This document shows positions 48,617-61,260 of a DNA stretch of 64,000 nt, one piece after another (position 1 is the first letter of the stretch; each line of letters begins with the position of its first letter). The stretch lies in assembly GCA_907165275.2 (NCBI GenBank), contig OU015678.1, forward strand, positions 1,178,001-1,242,000, read 5' to 3'. Position numbers and translations under genes: made by a program. The DNA comes from Zygaena filipendulae. Taxonomy: Eukaryota > Arthropoda > Insecta > Lepidoptera > Zygaenidae. Below the pieces are notes generated by a model. It did no database searches. It saw nothing but the letters and a program-made list of their open reading frames with translations, and was not told the origin of the DNA.

Positions 48617-49486
48617 AACATACGACCGGAAAACCAAGTTAATCTGGTATGTACTTATCTAACATATCTATACAGCGGTATTTACTGAATATGTAAACGC
48701 TGGATGAGTCTTTGTGCTCGATTCTTGATACAAACTTTATATGCTTACACAGTATGCACAGTTAAATTTATTGATACATAGCGGTATTTACTGAATATGT
48801 AAACGCTGGATTATTCCTTCTTTTTAGTAGTCATTCAGTATAAGTTTCAGACACTAAGTATATAGTTAAAATTGATACCTACCCACGTAGCAGTGTTTAC
48901 TAATAAAACATACGACCGGAAAACCAAGTTAATCTGGTATGTACTTATCTAGCATATCTATACAGCGGTATTTACTGAACATGTAAATGCTGGATGAGTC
49001 TTTGTTCTCGATTCTTGATACAAACTTTATATGCTTACACAGTATGCACAGTTAAATTAATTGATACATAGCGGTATTTACTGAATATGTAAACGCTGGA
49101 TTATTCCCTCTTTTAGTAGTCATACAGTATGAGTTTCAGACATTAAGTATATAGTTAAAATTGATACCTACCCACATAGCAGTGTTTACTAATAAAACTT
49201 ACGACCGGAAAACCAAGTTAATCTGGTATGTACTTATCTAACATATCTATACAGCGGTATTTACTGAATATGTAAACGCTGGATGAGTCTTTGTTCTCGA
49301 TTCTTGATACAAACTTTATATGCTTACACAGTATGCACAGTTAAATTTATTGATACATAGCGGTATTTACTGAATATGTAAACGCTGGATTATTCTCTCT
49401 TTTAGTAGTCATACAGTATGAGTTTCAGACATTAAGTATATAGTTAAAATTGATACCTACCCATATAGCAGTGTTTACTGATATAA
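48617..49486 (+). repeat. 290-bp tandem repeat x 3
   Basis: ACGACCGGAAAACCAAGTTA starts the units at about 48622, 48911 and 49201. Within each unit, AGCGGTATTTACTGAA.ATG occurs twice. Units differ by a few bases. Confidence 0.95.
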
Positions 49487-50575
49487 ATGTTGAACTTTTC
49501 CTTTTTCTGAAAGTCATGGTGCAAGTTAATAGTTTGAATTTTGAGGATTTGTTACAGTTATTTTTTGAGTTAACATGTAACTGAATAGTTCGGCAACAGA
49601 ATTATTACCCTATTACTAAATGTTAGTTTTCTCTTGTGCTCATGGCCCTCAGGCTGATAGCACTTTGCCAGCTCTGATACCCTATAGTTAATTCTGTTAG
49701 CATACCTACCTGTTACTTGAATAAAGTACCTAATAATCATGCAGATAGGAAAAGTTTTATTGAATCATTTAGCATAAATCTGTGGATGCAGTAATGACAT
49801 TTTGATTAAAGAATTGTCTAATCCTGCAGTCTAGTGTAATAATATTGTACCTGTGCTTTAGAAATCATTCTTTATTCTTCTTATAATGAAAGACTAATAT
49901 TAGTGACTGACTACCTTTAAACAAAATAGAACATCAGTCTTGTGACCGAAGTATTCACTCATAATACATTACAGTGCCTTTCCCATGTTTCTAATATGGG
50001 TACTGCTCCTGTCTGAAGTCAAGATCTAACTTTACTGTGGTTATTTTTAATAAGAAAATATTTGGTGAATTAGACAAATTTTGAAAACGCAGCTACTTAA
50101 ATAACTTAGTAAAGAGTCAATCAGTTGTACCTAAGTAGCAAATAAGTATCGCTTAGTGACTAAGGTTGGAACACCCTAGTAGGGGCTTGAGCTTTTATCC
50201 CTAGGAGATGTAGTAAGACTCTCTAAATGCAATAATAAAATGAGACTAGCAAGAAAAACTAAACAAATTCAAAAGAAAATCATTAAAGCTCAAAAAAAAG
50301 CAAGGGTTTCAAATATCTATTGATAAGAAAAATTCCGATCTACTTACTACTTACAGTCTTTTGAGTCTATTGAAAAACTAACAGTACTCTGCGGTTTCTC
50401 CTGTGTTAATTTGAGGAAAACCCTACAAAAATATATTTTATCAGGTACAATAATTTTGATGTGAATGGTTCTAGATCTAAATTAGGACTCCTAAGTCCAT
50501 CAAAACACAACGAAAATACAAAATCAGAATATAAAATGAATTTATAAAAAGAATGACATTAGAATACAAAATATT
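49487..50575. other. Non-coding interior, nothing recognised
   Basis: AT-rich, no ORF of interest and no repeat family of this window recognised. Confidence 0.5.
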
Positions 50576-50576
50576 A

Positions 50577-53500
50577 TAATAGGTATAGGCAATGGTGCGT
50601 TAACCCACACTGGCAAAAGTTTGAGTAAATTGTATCTTAAAATTGTAGCGCCTTTTTGTATCAATTCTTTTGGGTTCAACATTTTTAGTAGAGCGGCGAA
50701 CTGAGAAAATTCCTTCTCTAAACCGAATCTCGTCGGTATCTCTTATGTATACCTACAACAGGTATGGATGTGTTCAGAGCGTTGTGTAGATTACGAAACT
50801 GCTTGTTGTAATGTTTTTTAGTGGTGGAGGGGATAGCAGTGACGTCATAAACATGGCCGCCAACGGTTTTTGTTTTTGTTAATTACATCGCACCTATTAG
50901 GTCTATCTGATTGTGTATGGTGTCATTTGAAAGCTTATTAAATGTTCTTTAATTTATTTCCCGACATCTAAAGCGTATCTATTATATTTAAAAAAATATT
51001 TGACAAAATATGATTTTTTTTTAAGCGATTTCAAAAATATTCTCTTTTTACTGAGAAACCGCTACACTTACGGTAAATTTGTTTAATATAAAAATTAAGT
51101 AGAATTTTATTACCTATTTAAAAATGCCAGTTTCATTAAAATAGAACTTAAAACAACTGAGATATGTCTCATTTTGTGGCGCAAGGAGCAAGGTTTTGTA
51201 TCGTAATCTTATAGAACTGCTGTTAGTTTGTCGCGCTAAAACTCGCAAATGGCTCGACCGACGTGAATATTTCTTTTTTTATTGGGTTTTTAACTACCAG
51301 GAGAAGGTTTGTGTTAAAGAAAATTGGGAGTTCCTGCGGGAATTCCGAAATTCACGGGGGTGAAACCATGGGGCACAGCTAATGTAATGTAATGTAAAAA
51401 TATGTCACATAAATCTTACTATATCATGCTGTTAACCAAACGTGCTTTCTTCATAATGCTGCCCTAAATCCTCACTATTATAAATGCGAAAGTGAGTTTG
51501 TGTGTTTGTTTGTTTGTTACGCTTTCACGCCATAACGGCTCAACCAATAACCACGAAATTTTGCATATACACGTTTTAAGGGGTACATTTTATTGCGGAA
51601 TTCCCCTGGGAACTCCGAAATTACCGCGAGTGAAACCGCTAACCGGGAGCAGATAGTAAATTATTAAATACCTACATATAAGTTGCGTGTGTGCTATGTC
51701 AAGATTGAACAGTCAAAACAATAAGTTAGGTACTGTTATAAAAATATAAGCCAAAACTTATTATTTAATCATCAAAAAATGGACGAAACCTGGACCTGAA
51801 AACAATTTTGAAAAATTAGTTAAGGGATTCGCCCACTGCTCTATTCAATACGAAATTCCGAACGGATGGCTTCGACAATGCACAAACTCAGTTTTAGCTT
51901 ATTTTACACGAGAAGGGAGAAACACTGAGTTCTTTGGATTCTGGATCCTCTAAGCCCAAAACTGCAAAATTAATTGACGGTCAGGCGCTAATTCAAAATA
52001 TACTCGTAGGTAAACCAAAAACTACCAAAAATTTTGATGATTTTGTGGAAATTTTTTTGAAGAATAATCGCAATCAAAACGAGATAAATGTGAAAACCGC
52101 ATGTGCTTTTTGAACATTCATAAAATCCGGGATAAGAGACAAGAGGAGTCCGTCTATTACTCCTGTGGAATATAAGATAACGGGCGCTACTACTCCTTTT
52201 CCAACGAAATGGGACTAGTGTCGGCAACCTGAAGCGAGCTTATTATTATATCAACCAGAGTACCAGGGGCGTAAAATTATCAGTTAACCATTACTTATCA
52301 GGATTATGACTATTTAGACATATCTTCTAGTTAGTTTTTGTCATAAATGTGTCCGATCACGAGGCACAAATTATCGTATGTTAACGATAGTAATTATCGT
52401 ACGGTTACGAATATCTTTATATTTTTCGGTCAATAAATTAAATCTTAATGAATTTCTTTCATAACATATTTCCGATCAAGCGGCAAAAGTTAGTAAAGTT
52501 AGTGAAGAAACAGAAACAATCTTCTAATGGTCACAAAACAACGCTTAGGGGATCCCGTAAACGTATGGGATGTCGGTGAAAACAGTAATTAGTGCTGGTT
52601 GTCGTACAGCAAAATGCGGCTGTATGTCAGGAAGGAACAGGAATGTTTGCAAGTCCTTTTGGAGATGAGATTTGTTTCAATCAATACAATTTTTGTGTTC
52701 GAGATAGTTAAATAATGAATTTTAGCTTATTTTAACCCTATTATTATAATTGCCTGATACTAACAAATATTATGTAAAATGCCTGCCATGTCCTAAATGA
52801 TTGACTGACGGATCAACGCAAAGCCTGAACCGCTGATAGTAGAGACCTGAAACTTGGAAGGTGTTCTTTTTACGACATAGGCATTCGATAACAAAGGATT
52901 TTTAAAAATTTGAACCCTAAAGGGACTAAAAGGGGTTGCAAAATTTGTATGAAACAATTCCGCGGGAATTTCGGAGTTCTCGCGGGTGCAGTGTGACCAC
53001 GTGGGACAGCTATTATTTTATAACAGTACTTATTGTTTTGATTGTTCACTATTAACACAGCACAATTGCAACTACAATTTATAATTTATTTAAGGCAGTA
53101 CTATGAAGAAAGCACTTCTGGTTAACAGCATGAATTAGTAATATTTATGTGACGTAACTAGCTGTGCCCAACGGTTTCAGATTCGGAATTCCCGCAGGAA
53201 CTCCCAATTTTCTTTAATACAAACCTTTTCCTGGTAGTTAAAAACCCAATAAAAAAAGAAATATTCACGTCGGTCGAGCCATTTACGAGTTTTAGCGCGA
53301 CAAACTAACAGCAGTTCTATAAGATTACGATACAAAACCTTGCTCCTTGCGCCACAAAATGAGACATATCTCAGTTGTTTTAAGTCCTATTTTAATGAAA
53401 CTGGCATTTTTAAATAGGTGATAAAATTCTACTTAATTTTTATATTAAACAAATTTACCGTAAGTGTAGCGGTTTCTCAGTAAAAAGAGAATATTTTTGA

Positions 53501-53978
53501 AATCGCTTAAAAAAAAATCATATTTTGTCAAATATTTTTTTAAATATAATAGATACGCTTTAGATGTCGGGAAATAAATTAAAGAACATTTAATAAGCTT
53601 TCAAATGACACCACACACAAGCAAATAGACCTAATAGGTGCGATGTAATTAACAAAAACAAAAACCGTTGGCGGCCATGTTTATGACGTCACTGCTATCC
53701 CCTCCACCACTAAAAAACATTACAACAAGCAGTTTCGTAATCTACACAACGCCCTGAACACATCCATACCTGTTGTAGGTATACATAAGAGATACCGACG
53801 AGATTTTACAAAATCTGGTCTCCGCCGCTCTACTATTTGTTGATATTTAAACAATGTAATAGATAAGCTAAACACATCATTGAAAAACGATCTATAACTC
53901 TCGATAAAGAGTTTTGTATCAATAACTTACCTAATTTAGTGGATTAACATGTTATTGCTTATCGTCGTCCAAATGTAA
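50577..53978. repeat. MITE-B split by a composite with ~690-bp inverted arms
   Basis: Left MITE-B half 50577-50691 (GTTAACCCACACTGGCAAAA) and right half 53832-53978 (GTTATTGCTTATCGTCGTCC). The insert 50692-53831 begins AGTAGAGCGGCG and ends CGCCGCTCTACT. Arms 50692-51380 and 53157-53831 are inverted copies (shared blocks include GACGTCATAAACATGGCCGC and GGAGGGGATAGCAGTGACGT) with a few percent difference. Each arm ends inward with a Helitron-like tail (GGGGCACAGCTAA; TGGGCACAGCTAG). Confidence 0.85.
51381..53156. other. Spacer of the inverted composite
   Basis: Holds Helitron-like copies at 51465-51660 (+) and 52790-53020 (+). The rest (51661-52790) has no recognised gene. Confidence 0.5.
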
Positions 53979-56900
53979 CACAATGTACTATTATAACATC
54001 AGTTATCCACTTGTAACAAATGTTTTAACGTGCTTCGGTGTAACTGCCTCAAAGATTAGTCGGAACACAAAAATTTAAAAAACATCTTTTGTTAAACGTA
54101 GATAATAGATACAACATGCATCTATGTAGTAGAAAGCCGTTTGACGCTAGCTGTGCCCGGTTTCACATGTGCGAAATTCGTTTTGTAACAAGTTTTCTTT
54201 TCTCGACACCCCCATTTAAATTAAATAAATCCTTTTGTTGTTTCTTAATCCGTACGATCTGAATAGGACGTAATTAAGCTCATGTCAATTATAAAAATTA
54301 TGAGGCGTAATCAAGGTGACTAGGTCAAGACTGTACTCTAGGTACAATATAACGTATATAGAGTGGTCCGTTGTTTGACTATCCTGCCTATATGTATAAC
54401 GTAACGGGCATGATCACATGAATAACCTTAAACACCACCAAAACCTTACGGAAACAGCCTGATTATAGCAAGATTAAGATAACACCTCACCATTACAAAT
54501 TATGATGACAATTTAGCATCAGACATAGCTTTTTTCTAGCAGTTTTAGCTAATCTATATTAAAATGTGATTGACTTTGTGAAAGTTAACTCGTTTTAATT
54601 CTCATTCATTTAAACTTGTATATTTAAAGAATAAACTCTTAGACCAAAGTAATGGGAGACAAACGAAACAATGTTTTATTACAGATTATATTACTACACT
54701 ATGTAGTAAGTAGTTTCGTTGGATTACCTTGCCTCAGCAGTCATCATTTCATATACCAACTAAATCTCTAAGAAAGATTTCAGCGTATGAGAGAAAGCGC
54801 CTGAAGGTGTTAATTGAATCTTCCTTAAAAAATCACTACATGGCTCTCGGATACTTGTACATTTCCTGTTCCTACAATAGGATAATTATTTAATTGCGTC
54901 ATCACCACATGTAGTCGTTGATTTATTAACTAAGAAAGATTTCAGCGTATGAGAGAAAGCGCCTGAAGGTGTTAATTGAATCTTCCTTAAAAAAATCACT
55001 ACATGGCTCTCGGATACTTGTACAATTCCTGTTCCTACAATAGGATAATTATTTAATTGCGTCATCACCACATGTAGTCGTTGATTTATTAACAATTATA
55101 TCCATTCGTTATTAATGCATTGCCTAAACGTCAATATCGAGGTCTAAAATATAAAATTACAATATTATACGTATGTGTTATTATAGGTTGTTGAAAGCCG
55201 TAGTTACCGAAAACCGCGTGTCGCGTTAATCTTCGTTATGTCAGTCACCTACTTTGAACTCATTTGTTTTGAACTCTGAGCTGGTGGTTTTGGAGATACT
55301 ACTTAACCGTTAACCGTGTCTTGACGTAGGGATCAGGGTAGTATTGTCGTCGGCGTTTCGCCATAGTTAAAGAAGAATACAGTATAGTTTCAGTTCACCA
55401 CTTAGATTCACAACGAGGATTACCTAAACCAAAATAGTAACTACATAAAAGTGAACTCACGGATAGAATAGTCACAATTAATTCTCTCACAGTCTTTGAA
55501 ATTGCCCAATATTCCGTTTTCATTTAATGTAAATAAAGGTATTAGAATGTCGTATTGATGCGAAAGAAAAACGGGCTGGTTTCCGCAATTTGACGACTGG
55601 GAGCCTATTTTGCGTGTGGTTTCATGTTAGTATCACTTTGCCGAGCCTGCTATGGTACACTCTTATAAACAATGAATTTGTTAATCGTTAAAAAGGTAAG
55701 TCTCAGAATGAATCCAAAGATACTCTCATAGTAACAAGAACTAACAGTAAATTGATAATATATACATCAATTACCCAGAAGATGAATATTGTGAAGATCC
55801 AAGTAGACGTTTTGTCTAATAATTAATCATCTTTTAAATATCCATGCTATTCTTCTTCAACTCTTTATACAGGTCTGTTAGAGTATTACGCTAGGGTGAA
55901 GAATATTGGTTTACCTTGAAAAATAATATGGCATTAGTATGGTGTCCAATAAATTGCAAACTAGATAATAGAGCCGTATTCAGTGAACGCGTAATGAGTA
56001 GTGAGTAGTGACAGACATATTACAAAGATGACCAAATAAGTTATCAGCTTAAGTATTCTTCGACTATATTCCATAACTTTATAGATTATCTTATATATTA
56101 GAGATATCGGTTTAGAGAAACTAATACACTAAACAATACTAAAATAAATGAAAAGGACTCTGAGTTTATTCTAGAAAAACTTATCTTCGCAAAGCGTTAA
56201 TTATCCAAGATAGGAATCATTATCACACCAGTAAGTGACATTAAAAATATGTTAAAATAAACTGAACGAGACAAAGCCTTGTAATAATATAATAGATAAT
56301 ACCAAATATAAAATATAAGAGTTGATTAGGGCGTGGCAGGTTTAATTGCATTATTATGATACCTTATGTGTTTACGATCCACTAGCAAAATGACGCTGTT
56401 GCCCTGTTGAGCACTTTGTATCTTGTAAAGGCCTCCCTAAGCGGAAACTTGTAGATATGAACGACTTCATAATCTATGATGCCTTCTAAAATAAATCATG
56501 TCACTGGATTTCGTAGAAAATCGAAAACCGTAGTATCGTTAGATCCTTCTTGGCTATCAAAGATATTTTGTATAACCATCTCTCGGTTAAAACATTCCGT
56601 TTTGCAGAACGCGAACATATTCGTGATAAGTAACATTAGTAGAAGTTATTAGTACAAAGAAGCATAGAAACGTAGGCTCAAGTAAATGGATATCAATGCC
56701 AAACGTTTTGACTTTCAGTAATGAAAGATTTTGGACCCTTTTACAGATAGCATGAGAGTGTTCAGGTGCTCCGTTCGTTTTAATACAGTAAGAAATTTAA
56801 CTAACTTAACTTAACTTAGACTAGTTGTTTAAATAGAATCTGCTACGACGATAGTGTTGGAATATGTACCTACTAATAAGTAGGTACCTACAGTGAGAAA

Positions 56901-57780
56901 ATAAAGGAGAGTATATCGCTAACTTGAAATAGGCTAATCTAGAAAATTTATCCGAAACAAAATATCGAGATTAGTAGTATTGGATTATGCTTCAAAGTTT
57001 GATCTCTGACTATTATCAATAAACCGTATTATGTAACTTTAAACCTAGTCTCTTCGTGATGGCGAATTTTAGTAAAAAGAGAATAAGTCCTCATTATTCA
57101 GCCTCATTCATAATCTTGATAGTAAAAGACACAGAGAAAATAGTATAATAACTGGCAACCATGTAGGCGGTGCAGGCGCACCACGGTTGCTATGAAGCAA
57201 TTACTCTAGCTTTACCGAAACTTCCATTGCTGGCATCTCGAATGTGTTTCCCATAATATTCCCAAAACCGAATTTGTGTAACAGTTACTGGGTAGAAACC
57301 TAACCGAATGGCGGCGTTTAATACCCACATTCCATTATGCCAGTAAATGTATTTGTGCATTATGGGTTTGTGTCCGGGAGTCACCCAGCGACACTAGTTT
57401 TCATATTAAACAGAGTTGATGCTTCTTCTATCTATTCTGTGGTAAAAGGTTTGCGGTCAGAATTTAACAACTCTGCCGAGTTATTTAATTGCAATACTAA
57501 TTCCTTATATTGGGGCAAAGAGTAGTCAAAGTCTAAAGAGACTGAACTAGTGATTTCATTAAACTCGGACAAAATTAAACCCCGAAAATATTCTCTAATA
57601 AGTAATAAAGTAAGAAAATAGTAAAGTAAAAGTCTAACAGTAATAAAGTTGAAGGGTTTGTTGTGGAACTGACCCTTGAAGTACTTTTCACAAGTAGAAC
57701 TATGTAATTTATTTTATATACCGATAGCCGAGGCAACGAGCCAATGAATTGGTATTGCTTTGGATATTTTTCATGTTGTT
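53979..57780. other. Interior with a 160-bp duplication; no gene recognised
   Basis: 54769-55093 is a two-unit tandem repeat (AAGAAAGATTTCAGCGTATG, about 160 bp). 55190-55375 resembles the 3' UTR repeat at 20565-20725. A 64-codon - strand frame (57384-57190, NAAIRLGFYPVTVTQIRFWE) is of unknown nature. Otherwise nothing. Confidence 0.55.
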
Positions 57781-58010
57781 TAAGGTTCAGACCGTGGGGC
57801 GAGCGTGCTGCCGATGGCTACCTGTACGAATATTGGAGTGAGCGCGCTGCCTGAATGTTAAATAGTAAACCTCGGAGCAAGCATGCGGCCGATGGCTACC
57901 TGTGCGAATACCAGAGTGAGCGCGCTGCCTGAATGTTAAATAGTAGACCTCGGAGCAAGCGTGCGGCCGATGGCTACCTGTATTAGTACCGGAATAAGCA
58001 CGCTGCCAAA
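57781..58010 (+). repeat. ~79-bp tandem array, first block
   Basis: Units such as CCTCGGAGCRAGCGTGCGGC, CGATGGCTACCTGT and GAGCGCGCTGCCTGAATGTT; about three copies. The last is a variant with TGTATTAGTACCGGAATAAG. Confidence 0.92.
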
Positions 58011-58765
58011 AATTCTAAATTCAAAAGCTATTTATTACTTAGGATTGGTTACAATCACTTGTAATCGTCAGCAGGTTCTTAGAACTATAAATTACCGTCA
58101 GTTCGGAATACGCCCTCTGCTGAGAAGAACTGACAAGAAACTCAGCAGGGCTGTCTTTAAATGATCTTACTTATAAACTAGGAGAACAAAAAATAGTAAT
58201 TGGATAGAGCAATTCATTCCCAGACGTCTGTATCATTTAAATAGTCTACTGCACTATAATATGCTTTATCGCATAATCCGTGTTTAATAAGCGTCTTGAA
58301 TTTATTAATTGACAAATTAGTTACATCGTTTGGGAGTTTGTTGTAAAAGCGTATACATTGTCCTTTAAATGACTTAGAAATTTTATGGAGGCTAGTCTTA
58401 GGCACAGCGAGTTTATCTTTATTTCTTAAGTTTAGATTATGTAAATCACTGTTTTCTTAAAGTTGCCTAAATTTTTGTGAACATATAATAAGTTCTCGTA
58501 TATATACTGAGAATGTACAGTCATTATTTTAAACTCGCTGAATTTAGTTCTCAGTGAATCCCGAGGGCCCAACTTATAGATTGCGCGAATGGCTCGTTTC
58601 TGCAACACGAATACAGAATCGAGCCGAGCTTAATCTACCTGATAACTTTTTTTATATGTGGGCCCCATTGTAATTTTGCATCTAATGTTATACCTAGAAA
58701 GACAGTTTCGTCGACCATTTCCAAATCCTCATTATTGATCAGTAATCTGGTTTTTACTTGTTAAA
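58011..58765 (-). pseudogene. Decayed retrotransposon fragment, relative of the 3270-5722 element
   Basis: 58214-58405 codes for KTSLHKISKSFKGQCIRFYN and KAYYSAVDYLND, closely matching the C-terminus of the element at 3856-5697. Homology continues to about 58620, skips a part, and resumes at GTGGGCCCCATTGTAATTTT (58660). Frameshifts (GTTTTCTTAAAG for GTTTTTCTTAAAG) break the frame. It lies between two blocks of the 79-bp array. Confidence 0.85.
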
Positions 58766-58769
58766 CATG

Positions 58770-59190
58770 AAATAATAAACCTCGGAGCGAGCGTGCGGCC
58801 GATGGCTACCTGTGTGAATACCGGAGTGAGCGCGCTGCCTGAATGTTAAATAGTAGACCTCGGAGCGAGCGTGCGGCCGAAGGCAACCTGTGTGAATACC
58901 GGAGCGAGCGCGCTGCCTGAATGTTAAATAGTAGACCTCGGAGCGAGCATGCGGCCGATGGCTACCTGTGTGAATACCGGAGTGAGCGCGCTGCCTGAAT
59001 GTTAAATAGTAGACCTCGGAGCGAGCGTGCGGCCGAAGGCTACCTGTGTGAATACCGGAGTGAGCGCGCTGCCTGAATGTTAAATAGTAGACCTCGGAGC
59101 TAGCGTGCGGCTGATGGCTACCTGTATTAGTACCAGAATAAGCACGCTGCCGCTGCACCGATCATCATTGGAGCAAGCGCGCTATATATT
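58770..59190 (+). repeat. ~79-bp tandem array, second block
   Basis: About five copies of CCTCGGAGCGAGCGTGCGGC..GGAGTGAGCGCGCTGCCTGA. It ends with the same variant (TGTATTAGTACCAGAATAAG) that closes the first block, suggesting the block was duplicated as a whole. Confidence 0.92.
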
Positions 59191-59415
59191 GTGATGACAG
59201 GACGTTGGAGCGGACATTGAATCCAAATCAAATGATCTGCGGTAGTAAAGATGACATTGCTTGCATAGAGCATGATTTAAAATATACTTATACAAAAATA
59301 CTCATGGTAGAATGAGGACATTCTATCTTATCACAGGATGGCCGAAATGTTAACTGTTCTTTTCTGTAAACTTAACTGAGTTATTCAAATAGTCTTGCTT
59401 TTTACATTTTCTTCT

Positions 59416-60095
59416 GAATACGATACAAGATCTCAGAATCACGTGTATGTGCTTCTTCCAATATTATTGTTAAAAGTATATATTTTAAAAGTTTAAGGTT
59501 CTTAGTTTTAGTTGCATTACTTTGTTTATGTTTTAAAGTAATTTTATCCTAATCATTCGTTTTTCTATAAAAATCTGACGAATTAGAATACGATACAAGA
59601 TCTCAGAATCACGTGTATGTGCTTCTTCCAATATTATTGTTAAAAGTATATATTTTAAAAGTTTAAGGTTCTTAGTTTTAGTTGCATTACTTTGTTTATG
59701 TTTTAAAGTAATTTTATCCTAATCATTCGTTTTTCTATAAAAATCTGACGAATTAGAATACGATACAAGATCTCAGAATCACGTGTATGTGCTTCTTCCA
59801 ATATTATTGTTAAAAGTATATATTTTAAAAGTTTAAGGTTCTTAGTTTTAGTTGCATTACTTTGTTTATGTTTTAAAGTAATTTTATCCTAATCATTCGT
59901 TTTTCTATAAAAATCTGACGAATTAGAATACGATACAAGATCTCAGAATCACGTGTATGTGCTTCTTCCAATATTATTGTTAAAAGTATATATTTTAAAA
60001 GTTTAAGGTTCTTAGTTTTAGTTGCATTACTTTGTTTATGTTTTAAAGTAATTTTATCCTAATCATTCGTTTTTCTATAAAAATCTGACGAATTA
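59416..60095 (+). repeat. 170-bp tandem repeat x 4
   Basis: Units begin GAATACGATACAAGATCTCA at 59416, 59586, 59756 and 59926 and look identical. A strongly diverged copy follows (60096-60350: CAAATAGTTTTGTTGCTTAC and on), with a matching leader before 59416, so the recent amplification is built on an older duplicate. Confidence 0.95.
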
Positions 60096-60455
60096 TTAAC
60101 TGAGTGTTTTTATATTGTATAACGGAGTTTTTCAAATAGTTTTGTTGCTTACAATTTCTGAATATAAGATGAATTTTAGTATCATGTGTCGATAGATATG
60201 TAGTTCTTGCAATACTTTTGTTTATTTAAAAATATTTAGGTGCTTAGTTTATGTTATATTTAATTTTCCTTTTATATTGTACTTTTAAAGAAATTTTATC
60301 CTGAAAAGTCGTTTCTCTCCTGTACTGAGAATTAGACGAATCATTATATTTTGTATAAAAGTCTAGAGGAGTGATGGTCACATCACACCCTTCTTAATTT
60401 TCCTCAAACACTGTTGATGGTTGTCTGGGGTCAGACAAATGTCAGAATGGCCGAC

Positions 60456-60664
60456 TGTTAGCGTCTGCATTTTTAATATCGCTGGCAGTGACAGGTGACA
60501 TAAACGTCATGCGACAGGTGTCAGGCATAGAAGCTGTCAACGGTGAGTGAGATTGTCATTTGTGAGTCTGGGAAATTGGCGGGAGTGCTTGGCACTCGCG
60601 CCTTTTTGTGAAAGAGTAATTAAAACAGCTGCTTAATGTATTAATCGAGTATTATTTTCTAACA
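60456..60664 (+). repeat. Right terminal direct repeat (LTR-like), 209 bp
   Basis: Same length and, by eye, the same sequence as 48192-48400. The preceding bases (GTCAGAATGGCCGAC) are not purine-rich. Confidence 0.88.
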
Positions 60665-60946
60665 ATATTATATATTTTACTTACTTCTATAATATGCAAG
60701 TGTGATGTAACGCGCGAATAAATCAAAAATCAATGTAATACGGTGCGAAAATGTTGCATTGAACCTAGACTATATTTATTTGAGTCATCTTTTTAGAAAG
60801 AAATTTCATCGACGTGAGACAAACCAGCGGGGCAGCCAAGTTTTCATGGTGACGCAAAACGAGTTTTGATTGGCTGACCAAGTGACATGACGATTCTTTT
60901 TCTTCTTCTCTACAATTATGGCAATCTATCGCGATTTATCGCATTT

Positions 60947-61260
60947 AATAGGCATGTTGACTAATTTTTGACCCCCTCTCCGTAAACTTTAATCTCTGTT
61001 TTTTGCTTTTTTTTAAATAAATTAAGATATACAGAGATAAAGCGCATTAAAGCTTAGAGTGAGGGGGTCGTGACTCGTGACGTTACTAACCGCTAAAACC
61101 GCCATACAAACTGTCAGAATAGTGACGTCACGCGAAATTTCAACTCAATATATCGCCGTTATTTTTTGATTACGTAAAAAAAGAAAGAAATACGTGTCCA
61201 ATATTTTTTAATAATCTACAAGACGGACTTAAAAAATGAAAATTAGTCAACATGCCCATT
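60947..61260 (+). mobile_element. MITE-A copy 12, flanked by TTAA
   Basis: TTAA lies outside TAGGCATGTTGACTAATTTT on the left and after CAACATGCCCA on the right. The 5' third is rearranged. One TGACGTCA is intact (about 61122); the other reads TGACGTTA. Confidence 0.82.

Larger units (their letters stand above)
48192..60664. mobile_element. 12.5-kb unit with identical 209-bp terminal direct repeats and ATAT flanks; no gag/pol
   Basis: Direct repeats at 48192-48400 and 60456-60664 look identical by eye. Each starts TGTTAG and ends CTAACA (inverted hexamers, TG..CA). ATAT lies just outside both ends (48188-48191 and 60665-60668), as expected for a 4-bp target duplication. This is LTR-retrotransposon architecture, but no gag, protease, RT or integrase is seen, no tRNA primer site is recognised after the first repeat, and no polypurine tract precedes the second. 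The interior holds tandem arrays and nested older elements. The best label is a large non-autonomous LTR derivative; other explanations are open. Confidence 0.7.

Noticed and set aside
58754..59158. 134-codon reverse frame (Arg-Gln-Arg-Ala-His-Ser-Gly repeats)
   Set aside because: It is the 79-bp array read through; no start or domain.
59416..60095. CRISPR-like array of regular repeats
   Set aside because: The unit is 170 bp, the copies are head to tail with no unique spacers, and the context is eukaryotic.
48192..60664. An integrated viral genome
   Set aside because: No capsid, polymerase, integrase or envelope-like frame is visible; terminal repeats alone do not support it.
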